From the NCBI GenBank assembly GCA_031310005.1, contig CM062383.1:496001-560000 (forward strand): 64,000 nucleotides of DNA, given 5' to 3'. The position numbers and the translations under genes are program-made. This DNA is from Dactylellina haptotyla. Its lineage: Eukaryota; Ascomycota; Orbiliomycetes; Orbiliales; Orbiliaceae. The notes below the pieces were generated by a model. The model was not told the DNA's origin. It ran no database searches and saw only the letters and a list, made by a program, of their open reading frames with translations. Below are positions 21,472 through 32,520 of this stretch, in pieces (the stretch's first letter is position 1; each line of letters starts with the position of its first letter).

Positions 21472-24059
21472 CTAGCCCTTATTCTTAAACGCCAGCAAAG
21501 CTGCCAAACTGTGAAGCGCGCAACCCTTCTTCAAAAATTCACTCTCCCTTAGCAGCTCGTCTGCTGTGGCTCTGCTGCTAACATCAACGCACAAGCAGAG
21601 TGCCAAAAACTTCTTCAATTCCTTCGAGAGCTTGTCTGGCTTCTTAAGCGCAGGTGTTCCATTCGTCGCGATGAGGTACAACGCCTTGAGTGGTTCCTCG
21701 TTCAGGTATGGGGGTTCGCTTTCGATCATCTCGATGGCCATAATACCCAATGACCAAATGTCGACTTTAGGTCCGTACTCCTTCTGCTTGACGACCTCGG
21801 GTGCCATCCAGTATGGAGTACCGACCATGGTGGCGCGCTTGGCCTTCTGGTCGGTAAGCTTGGCGCAGAAACCGAAATCGGCTATGATTGGAACCGATTA
21901 GACAACCATATAGACTAAAAAATTAGGTATAAGGTGCAACTTACTAATCTTGACATTGCCCTGCGCATCAAGCAGAACGTTATCGGATTTAATATCACGA
22001 TGGATAATGTTCTGCGAGTGCAAGTGTTGCAATCCCTTGCAAGTCTACCCAGTCGAAACAATTAGTATCAAATTTTGGTACAATCATTCGAATAAAACGA
22101 GATTACCTCAGAGCAAATCGTCGAAATGTGATCTTCTTCCAACAACGGGTTATTATCAATGACATCGGTCAAAGCACCACCCTCCATGTACTCCATGACA
22201 ACCCACAGCTCGCTGGTTCCTTTCAAGAAAGCGTCCAAAAAGTTGACGATATTAGGATGCTGGCTCTCCTTCATAACCAAGATTTCGTTGACAATCAACT
22301 CCTTCCTCGGCTGGTGAGCTAGATCCATCTGCTTGATAGCAACATTAACACGCTTGTTATGTGACTGTTCAGCAGCATACTTGAGCGCTTTCTCGCTGAC
22401 GGCGTTGGTATTAATCTTAGCCACGTAAACGGAACCAGAAGCACCCTGTCCAACCTTCTTGATCTTGGTGTAAGATTGATGAGGGTCGCCAGGGGAGACA
22501 ACAGCACGAAGCTTATCCATGACCTGCTGCTCGCTCATTTGTGACATCCGCGGTTTGTGGTGCTCTTTCTTCGAGGTAAGAGCCTCCTCGGCCTTCTTAT
22601 GAGCTGCATTCTGTTGCGGTTTAGCTGGCACATTAAGAGGTTTGACCTGGCCGTTCTGGCCCTGCTGAGTCCCTGGCGTCCTCTGGTGTCCTCCGCTCGG
22701 GGAAGCGGGCGGTCGTTGAGCGGATGATGGCGATTGACCGGTAGGAGCACGAGCGCCGTTCGAAGTGCTAGGAGCAGGCGGTGCAGGTCGTTGGGCAGTC
22801 GGTGCGCTGCGTAAAGCAGCAGGAGGTTGTTGCTGCCTCGACGAGGCACTGGTTGCGCCAGGTGCAGAAGGTGCGGCTCGCATAGGATTATAGCGAGACG
22901 ATCCGTTGCTGCTACCTCCGCCGCCACCAGTCTGCAGCAGGATTTCCTGTTGCTCGGTCTTCTTCTTCTGCTCGCGCCGCCTTTCTTCACGTTCTCGCTC
23001 CTCGACTTCGCGTCGACGCTCCGCTTCTTCGATCTCCTTCTCTTGCTGTGCCATTTCGTACTCATGTCTCTCCTGTTCTCGTAGTTTGCGGTCTCGCTCC
23101 CTTTCTCGCTGTTCCCGACGCTCGCGTTCTTCTCGTTCGCGTCGCTCCTTCTCCTCCTTTTGTCTCATATATTCCCGTTCTCGCTCTCTATATCGTCTAT
23201 CTTCCTCCTCTTCGCGTCTGATCTTCTCCTCCTGATAGGCCTGGGTGTTGTTGTAGCCACCTAGACTGCTGTTGCTCTCATTTGCATCAGGATACTCCAT
23301 GCCCAGCTCCTTAGCACTTGCCATGGGCTGTCCCGGAATCATGCCGTAAACCCGATTCTGGTCCTCCTTCTGGCGGTCAGTGTAGAACTCCAGGACCTCA
23401 ATAACGGCAGCCGGGTTCTTCTGATAGTCCTCTTTGGTCAAAGCCGAGGCGTTGAGCAATTTCTCCCACTCGGTCGGCAAACCGGTAAACCCGCCGGAGA
23501 TGGGGTCGAAGCCGACGTGGACCTTATGCGCAAAGTTCGTCGGGTTGGACACGCCACCCATGGTCGGGCAGCGGGAGTAAATGTCATCAATCCAGCCGTA
23601 GACGTCATCGTCGTTCTTAACAGCGATATATCGTCTTCTGAGGGGCAGCGCGCTAGCCGAAGACGAGCTCTGGTTTAGTGACGAGTTTGCGAATCGGATG
23701 ATTTCAAAGCAGAAGGACTTAATTTCAACTCTGTTTATGGATGTTATATCTCTAAGGGGGATAGATAAAGCGGGGTTGGTTCCTTTGGTAGTTTCACTCT
23801 TATAGATATCCAAGGTATTCTCCCGTAGTACGAGGTATCGTTTCTGCCATATGGTAAAGATACCCTCATCTTTGATCGAAGCGGCGCCCTCTCGCTGGAT
23901 ACCGCCGGGTGTGGAGGTGGGGCTCCGCTGGATCGAGAGCGTACTCATCTGGTGGATCGGTGTCGCAGGGAAGGACGGCCGGCTCGACGGAGGTTTGGGG
24001 GCCGGACCCGGATTCATGAACGAATTCGGGGAATAGTAGTAGTTCCCCTGAGTCGCCAT
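21472..24059 (-). CDS. cla4: Cla4-type p21-activated kinase (PH-CRIB-kinase)
   Basis: Cdc42/Rac effector kinase acting in polarity, septation and hyphal growth at the plasma membrane. Exons 24059-22107, 22044-21945 and 21881-21472 give 820 residues in an intact frame. A PH domain (about residues 62-175: [21 protein letters not shown], ending [11 protein letters not shown]) is followed directly by the CRIB motif ([15 protein letters not shown]) and the [16 protein letters not shown] helix. Next come a long Arg/Glu-rich coiled segment (about 275-370), a Pro/Ser/Ala-rich linker, and the kinase domain with [40 protein letters not shown] and [11 protein letters not shown]. The PH domain separates Cla4 from Ste20. 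The Arg/Glu region is unusually long and charged. Confidence 0.95.
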
Positions 24060-27000
24060 GGCTGGTTTTCCGTGAGGATGTTATATATTCGCGTTGGGAG
24101 TGAAGACGAGGGCGGAACCCGTATTTCAGAAAGGGATGTGAGGGAAATCACCACCCCGTACCGCGGAAATGTGTCTACCACCGAGGAGTAAGATTAATCG
24201 AAAGGAGGCAGACCCCCCCTTTAAACAAGATCCCGACTGGGTGGCCGCCTTTTCCCGTGGAGACGCTGTAAAACTATATCACAACTGCAGAGAGCCAGCG
24301 GAAGAGAGGTGAGAGCGGTTGTTGGTTAGCCGGAGCATTCCCAGAAAAAGGAGTTGTAGAGGTGACTGTGAGTTGCAGCAAGAAACACAAAACAAGTAGC
24401 AACCCAGCTTAACAAGCAGCGGGGTAGCTGGGAGGGTTTCCAATCTCGGGTAATCTGAGAAAAGAAAACCCTCAACCAAAACCACAAGAAAAGGAATGGA
24501 GGTTTCTGAGGTATCAGGGAGAGCAGAAAGGCAGAAGGGTTTCGCTAGGGGTGGCCATACAGCTCGTATCAGAATTCTTATCCAGCTTCCCTTTCGTATA
24601 AAGAGCAACCGGGTATCGAATCAGAAAGCGTTCCGTTCCAGCGAAGGAAAATCTTGAACCCAAAAACCCATATATATCTTCAGCTCCCGGGGAAGGGTGG
24701 TTTTAGGCAAGCAGGATCTTTAGGAAGCAAGCTTTCTGGAAGAGAGCAGAAAGCCTCCGTCCAAGAAAAAATTAACGACACCAATCCGATGTAGCGTCGA
24801 GGTAGCTTTCTACTGCCAAACTAACTGCAAAGTAACAAACAGCAGCGGGCCAAAGGGAATGGAACAAGGCTACCGGAACGAGGGCAACAGCAGAGAGGCT
24901 ATCCGCATTTCTCGAGTTCCTCTTGGTCTCCAATCCTATTTGGGACAGAGGCGATTGCCGAGTCGAGGAAGTTCGAAGACAGCTGGAGAAGGTTTGCCAG
25001 ATTGCACAACTCGCGGGCTATGGGGGTAGGGAAAACACCAATGAAAAACCAGCGGACAAGAAAAATAGGGTCGGGAATGCAGTTTCGAACAAGGGTTCGG
25101 ATTGTTCGAGAATCCAGCAGACTACGTTATGTTCATATTCAACGCTACCTTTTTCAGCACCTTGATCGGGAGGGAAATCCGTGGGGAAGCAAGCTTCGAA
25201 AGCGAAGGTCGGTTCCGGCTAGCTGTTCGATGGCTGGACCTTATGGCATGCATCCAAGCGATAGTGGACAGATAAGATGCGAAATGCTGCCCTTCCGTCG
25301 GGACGATATAGACAGAAAGAGAGAGAGAACGGAGGAGGGGAGTGGGAGATGGAGCTGCTGGGATCTGGGAAGATGGATAGGTCGATGGGGGGTTGTTTGC
25401 GGGTTTGTTGGAGAAGTAGGCAGGTAGAAGTAGTGTTCTTGACTTACTTGTGGACGACTCCAGGTGTATGGAGCTCTGCTGTGTTTCCTAACTCTGATTC
25501 AATAGGTCGCTTCGCTTTGTTCACCCGCCGATAAGATGGATAGCCATCCGAGTTGGAGACCGGGAGAGAGCGAGAGAGAGGCGTAGGCGGCAGCGTCCAG
25601 ACGGCAAAGGAGGCACCGGAAACGACAAGCTGTGGAAGTTATAAACTGGGAGCGAGAGAGAGGTTGAGAGAGAGGGAAAGAAGAAGAGAGGAGAAGAGAG
25701 AGAGAAAGAGAGGAATGGCTGAATGTTGGACTGTTACGGCCTTGGGGATGGGATGGATGGAGGTTAGTTAGATTAGCTCGATGGGAGAGAGCGAGCGGTG
25801 TAGTTGGCTGCTGCGGTTGGTTGCAATTTGGGTGGTGTTCGGATGCCGTTGCGTTGGGCCAGGTCCGAACCTCTCTCGTGCTGCATGGAACGGACGGCTC
25901 TTATTGCAGTGCTATAACGACCATCCCCACCGTCGATATCTTGTTATATTAAACCACCACCACCCTCGGCCAAGATTCCCTCAGGTAAGACGTAGCTACG
26001 CTGTCTCCGCTGCTCATCAATGGGCAATTAATATATACGACCTCCTTTTTCCTCGCTCTCGAAAGGGGACAAGATGTGCGGTCATTTCATGCACGCCGTC
26101 GACAACGTGGTGCGTACGCACCGGCCAACCCCAGCCCAAGATCGATTGGGACTCCGCTCAACTCACGCCCTTGGACTTGCTGCATACGGACGTCGTCCAA
26201 CATTTGATCTCAAAAGCGAGTCCTCGTCCGGATCTTGGGCCGGCTCAGATCTTGGTTCACAATTCACCAATTCTGCTCCTGCTCTACGCCCGAGCTTCAA
26301 AAGAGCTCGGTAGCAGCAGAACATGCCGACTGGGACGACACAGAGCTCGAGTTTTTCCCTGTTTGTCCTGGCTGCTGGTGGCGGCTGACAATTTAAAAGA
26401 CATGCATGTTCCTCTCACATTGTTTGACGATACGCATATTGCATTCCACAGAGGTACACAGTACCTCGCACTCCCTTTCAAGACCCACCGGCCACCAACA
26501 ATATATGCATAACTTTTTGACCTTTCTCCTGATGTGATCCCAGGTTTTCTTGCTCGCTCGTACACCGTCCGAGCCTCGAGCCAATCAAGCCATCTCTTGA
26601 GGTCTTGGGTTTCGATGGCCGAACCACCCGGATAATCGCTCAGACCCTTTCAAACGCCCCACCCAGCGCGTGGCCAACCAACTTGATTCACAGGAAATAA
26701 AAAACGATATAACTTAATAGCGCCGCTATAGTATCACTAGATGTTGGATTGATACCTCCCTATATTTGCCCAACCTGCGGCTCTTAATACGTCATGATCC
26801 CTTTTTATGATATTGATATTATCACGACATTGTGTTATTCGACTTTGGGTGGCATACATGTAGAGAAATAAGTTGTCTGCAACAGAATTCGCGAAACGCC
26901 TATCCGATATATATCGATACCCGGCCGGATCTCAGACATACCCCGACAAAAACGCAACTTCAAGCTCAGACCAGTCACCACCACATTCGAAAATTCACCA

Positions 27001-27915
27001 TCTGCATCTTCCCAAGTGAACCATTAAGCTCAAGCTCATCCTTAGTCCACGCCAGTTACATCATCCACCCGCTCCGCCCCCCAGCCTAGAATATTCGAAT
27101 ACCCGGATATAACAAAACTTTGCGAGTAAACTGACACATCCTCAAACCGCCCGATCAACACTAGGTTATTCATGCCATAAAAATACCATTTGAAAAAAAA
27201 AAATTCACATCCAATTTATTATGATTATAAACTACAAAGAATCCTAGCCTACTCAACTAAAACCCGCTGTCCCCTCCGCCACAAACATCTGGCATGCCGA
27301 GAAAGCCTGTACCGGCCTCTTTTCGACCAAACTTTGCGGGTTCGGAAGGGTACTTTTGAAAGGCTTCCTCCTCCCACCTCTTTCTCTTACCTCATTTTTC
27401 CCCTTCCTAAAGAATCCCATGGAAACCCAGGAAGAAAGTAGAACAGAAAAGTCATAAACCAAAAAATGATGAATTACAATAAACCCAAAAAGAAAGCGCT
27501 AAATAACCAAAAAGAAAACAGAACCAATGGAGAGGGTAACAAGGTAGACACTAGGGGTAAGGGGCATCATATACATTAAAAAGAGACAAGATAGAAGATA
27601 GAAAGAAAAGGGTAAGCACGAGAAAATAGTACTGTTTCTCGCCTACTAATGCAGAAGCGACAGGAATAATAATATGGCCTGTTATGAAGGTTATTAAAAA
27701 GAAGAGGGAAAAGTAGTTAGTCGGAAAAAACGTGCAAGAACGAAAGAGGGAGTAGCAAAAAAAAACAGGTAGCCAAAGTCCGCACAATTGCGCCCCCCGT
27801 GCACTCTTCAATCTAGTCCACCGCTATCGATAGGGGACCGCCTATGCCACTTTGTTTTCTGTCAACCAGAATATAGCGTTACTGCAAGAAGAAAGGGCTT
27901 CCCTTTTCCTTCCCC
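24060..27915. other. 3.9-kb gene-free stretch upstream of cla4
   Basis: Between the start of cla4 and the end of alpha-actinin, both on the minus strand. It has AG-rich runs (about 25555-25715) in place of coding. The longest open frame (25781-26512, plus, 243 codons) has no recognisable domain and overlaps others. It most likely holds a long cla4 leader and promoter plus the alpha-actinin 3' UTR; a non-coding RNA cannot be excluded. Confidence 0.5.
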
Positions 27916-30493
27916 TCAGCCGAACGCAATGCGGTAGCAGTGCACATGAGAGAAATCTCCCTTCCCACTCCACCGGTACCGCGTCTCTAGTGGTGGTTGC
28001 CGTTGCCGTTGGCGGCCGCCATACATCAATTTCTCCATATAAGTGATGTAATCGTATCCTTCCAACTCCTGGTCTTCCTCCTGCAACGGGCCCGTATGAA
28101 TCGGCATCTCCTTGATCAGTTGGTCTACCATATGGTCCGGAATAAGCGAATGACGGAGGTCAACTTCGGTAACATATTGCTGTAGTAATTAAAAATCAAA
28201 GATTATTTTATTAGCCACATGTTCCTCAAATTATTTTATCATTCCAGAAAGGTCAGAAAAGTGGGGAAGGATAAAGGGAAGGGATCAATATCCCGGATAA
28301 GAGAAATTCCATTAAAAAAAAAAAAAGCTTACCTTGCCATCAGCAACCTCCTTAAAGCTCTGAAACACCTGCTCCGCACTCTGCTGGTCCTCCGTCACGC
28401 TAACCATAAACCGAATGAACTGCTCAAAGCTCACTGAGCCACTGCCCTTGCTCACTTCGACAAACGTCTCGTGCATCGTGTCCTCGTCATATACTAGACC
28501 CAGACTAGCGAGTGCAGCCGAGAACTCGATTTCCTGCAGCGAGTTGCTCCCGTCGCGGTCAAAGTGTCGAAAAACACTCTCAAACTCCTCCAGCTGTATC
28601 GGCGTCAGGTTGGTCATGTTACGAGCAACAATTTGGTTTTCCAGGAAGGCGAGCTTTTTCGAGGTCGAAGACGTCGCGAGGCTGTATTCATATTCGAGTT
28701 CATCGTAGGAGTAAACTGTATAGTCGTTTTCTTCGATGTGGGCTTGTTCGCATTGCTGTGTGATCGATTTGAGTGTGTTCAGTTCGCCGTTGATCTTGCG
28801 GAGGTTCTCGTTAAGATTGCGGCATTGCCGTAGTTGTTTCTTCGTTGAGTGTCAGCGGTGGGTTCGAGATTAGATTAAAGAAGGCATCTTACCTCGGGGT
28901 CTCCTTCTAGCTCGCTAAGCTCCAATTGAGCTGTGCTGAGGACGAGAGCAAACTCGTTGGCCTTGTCGGCGAACGACCTCCGCAACTTCTCCTTTATTCT
29001 GCAGGGCTGTGTTAGCGATCGCTCAATTGGAAAAGTGGAAGGATACACACATTCGTATTTGTTCATTAATTTGTGCGCTTCTCTGCTTCTCTCCTACGAG
29101 CAGCATATTCCACTCCTGATCCAGCACAGCCAGCGTCAGATGCGGCGGCGGATTATAATCCTTCAGCTTATACGTCGCCAGCTTGGTCTTGATATTCCCC
29201 AAGAGGCTGACCAATTCGGCCTTCTCGCTGACCCAACTACGCTTCAAGGAGCGCTTGAAGTCATTGAGCTGTGCAAGTGCGTCCTTCGCATCGCCGTAAG
29301 TTCCCTTGAACGATGATGAAGCCCAAGTGTCACGCATGTGTCTGATCTCGCCGAGGAGCTTCTCCATCCGCTGTTCGAATGCGTGCTGCATATCCCAAGC
29401 GCCTTGCATGTGTGCAACGAATTTTTCAACACGACGTCCTGCATTCTCAATCTTGTCGAGGTGGCTGAAGGCGTGGAACCAGTAGGCGATGTATGTCATA
29501 ATGGAGCGTTCGTCCGGGCGGTTGACGTCGCAAACGTCCTCCACGTCGAGGAGGGAGGGGATGCCGATTTCCTCAGTTGCAATTTGGAAAGCGAGGGCCA
29601 TGTTGCCCTTGTGGTCGTCCTTGTCGAGGCATCGTAGTCGATAAGGTCGGGACGGTGGATATCGAGGAGTGCGCAGCTGTTCGTGACGTTAATAACCACG
29701 CCATGTTTACGCGGTGACTAAAACCAATTTGCAACTTACAAGGCCAAACCGTCGTTCCAACTGCTGGAGAAGTCGCGGATGTCCACTTCGTCGTAGCAAG
29801 CCGTCTTTCTCTGGCACCATAACAACAAACCTTCCTTTGCCGTCAACCCCTCTTGACTAGATGTAGCAATCTACCCGTCAGCGCCACACCATTCCTCATA
29901 TATATAAAACCAAATAAATAAAATATGCGAGCGAGAAGAAAAAAATTCAAATCCCACCTAATATCGCTGATTGTGAATTTGGTAATAAGAGTCCAAAGCA
30001 ATCCGAGAATGAGCTTGAGGTTTCCATCTACGATATCCTCCGCACCAATGTTGAACAATTGAATGCCCCGGTGTTCGATGAATTTTAACGCTTTGAGAAC
30101 ATTTTCGGCCTTCTGCACCCGCATAATCGGCTTGAGAGCATATCGGCCTAAAGACTCGTTGCCGAGGATTTCAAGGAGGTGGATGAGGAGGACGCCATCG
30201 GCCAGATCTGATTTTAACGATTGTGCGGGTCTGAGGTCCCGCATAGCGAGCTTAGTGTTCAGCCTGCGCCATCAATTAGCTCACGACATTCCCACAGCCA
30301 GAGTTCTAGATCCTGAACGGAGCGTATACCATTTTCTGAAGGTTTTCTCTTGGACCTGGAGGATGCGACGAGCTTGTTAGTTGCGGCAAGGCACGGGTAG
30401 CTGCCCAACAGCGGGAGAGCGAAACAAAGAAATCTCAGACCGCAGGAATGACAACAAACGTACGGTGACCCAGCCGGAATCAAGCAACGACAT
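27916..30493 (-). CDS. ain1: Alpha-actinin
   Basis: Actin-crosslinking protein of contractile rings and patches. Exons 30493-30464, 30355-30330, 30263-29958, 29856-29740, 29676-29051, 28998-28893, 28839-28333 and 28179-27916. N-terminal tandem calponin-homology domains: [30 protein letters not shown]; then [33 protein letters not shown] and [15 protein letters not shown] short spectrin-like rod follows, and two EF-hand lobes, the first with loop [12 protein letters not shown]. About 660 residues, close to fission yeast Ain1 (621). The second exon has only 26 bases. The exon 29676-29051 lacks one base just after DLIDYDA, where homologs read LDK; this is probably an assembly indel, as the rest is well kept. 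No partner gene lies nearby. Confidence 0.93.
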
Positions 30494-32520
30494 AATTGCG
30501 GAAAGCCGAGCGACGGTTTCAATCTAGGGTAAGGCGAGTATGGATATATCGGGAACCCGGCGTCAGGGAATTCTGGAGATCCTTTCTTTTCTTCGATCTT
30601 TCTCAGGCTTGGGGAAGGGAACAGTAGCGAGCGCAGGAGGTGGAGAAATTGGAGGTGGTTGCCAACAGGGGTAGTTCCGGAGGACTGCTGGCGAGAAAAA
30701 TTGGCGCCGGTAAACAAAGCGAAGGTCTCAGAAAATAATACTACGACGGTCGAGGTAAGCAAGAGCACGGGGCGAGAGAGAGCAGAAGGCGTCGACGCTT
30801 GCGGAGAAGAGAGAGAGAAGGGCGACTGAGATATTTTCGCCAGACTCAATTCACTTGTCCGATTTTCACTCAGGAGGCAGAGCGTCGTACATGATAACTA
30901 CTAGCTGATGCCGTGGCTGCAATTTTCAAGGCAGAAGAGGGAGCATTCGCAATGGCAACCGAACCAGCACACCAGCTCACGCATGGAAACGAGCGAACAT
31001 GTGAGAAAACGGCTTAGCGGACCAGACGACCAGGCCGGCAAGCTGCTGCTAGCTGGGTTGTCCGGTGGTAGCAGTCTCGGAGTCTGGAGGCACGAGTAGG
31101 GGTCCCTCTGCTAGGCCAATGCCATTGGTAGGTAACTAGGGTGGACTGGCGAGGTTCGATTGAGGGATAGCCTCCCTCGTCCACTCGATCTCGGGCATTA
31201 ATTTGCATCAAATGGCCGCCAGCTGTCATGGCGTATATATAGCGTACCCCTGAAGCAGTGCACAATACTGTAATTGCAGTGCCGTATAAATCTCACGGCT
31301 CAGCGAATCTAGCCCGCAGATTCCCTTGCCGTATATCTGGTTTGAAGAGGTCAGCAGCCGGCGAGGCACACTCCATCGATGACCCCTTCTTGCGTTGGCT
31401 GTCGTCGTCCTGGTTCTCCTAGTCCCGAGTGGCCCGGTCTGTCTCATCCATCATCAGTTGGCTAGTCTCGAGCGTCGGTCGACAGGGCAAAATGTAAACA
31501 ACGCATTCCAGACTCTCGCGATTACATAAAATGCCAGAACGGGTTCCGATCTCCGTAGCTCGCATTCCGAACACAGGCGAGATTCCAATTACATTGCCCT
31601 TCTCGGCAGCGATATTCGGATGCTCCCTTTGACCATTCAGTCCCTTCAAACATGTAGTGAACTATATATTTGTAACATTAGACTTCCCGATGAGAGCTCG
31701 TTCAATTGACGACGCAATGCCTGTGCCCGCAACACTCCACCGGACGGCGTTTGCCAGCACCACGAGTCATGGTTATAGACATGGTTACTGATATTTTTAT
31801 ATTTCGCATTACATGATTTTGTTGCCAAAGAGCTTTCGCGACATGGCGGCTCTTCCTCTGCTAAACCGTATGCATCCGTCGGGTAGCAGATGCATCCAAG
31901 GTCGCTATCCTCACGCTGGTATAGTCGCACAGATTGACGAACGCAGATGTCCGGGTTTCTTTCTCCCTTTCGAGCCTAGTGCCGTTCGATTTCCAATATC
32001 GCTTGTCAATTGGCTCCCTTCCGACACCTTATCGCTCTCTTATCGAAACCGACGCACGCATTCTACGTAATGCCATACAGTGGGGGCAGGGCAGGTGTAT
32101 ACATCTCGACAGACGACTACGTACCCTGCACAGCAAAATACATACGGATATCTCCTTCCAAAAGCTTATTGTTTCCGCACGGAAGTGCATTCGTCCCCAG
32201 CCAAGACCAGTACCACCGTTTTGTAGCTATTAATTTACGTCCATGCTGCCGTCTGCATATTGTTACATTTTCCCACGTGCGCAATGGACGATAACATGTC
32301 CCGTCTTTCGGGTTTCACACCCGCGGAGTCGGATGCCTCTCCTACCAGCTTGCAGCGACAATCATTCATTTGCCTGCAGCTGGTGCATGATGGCGGGGTT
32401 CTGCGGGTATAAAGTGACGTCCAGTTGCCCCTCCTTTGACCTCCATCAATCGGTGTCACCATAAAGCCGTCGAGATCTTTCCACACTCTCTTCTCTTGAT
32501 CAATTGAAAGAACCGCAAAT
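30494..32520. other. Intergenic, no gene seen
   Basis: Divergent region between alpha-actinin and the amine oxidase. Only short overlapping open frames. It should carry both promoters. Confidence 0.55.

Noticed and set aside
25781-26512. 243-codon plus-strand open frame
   Set aside because: No domain, unusual Arg/His/Pro composition, overlaps other open frames on both strands, and lies in an AG/CT-biased region where stops are rare.
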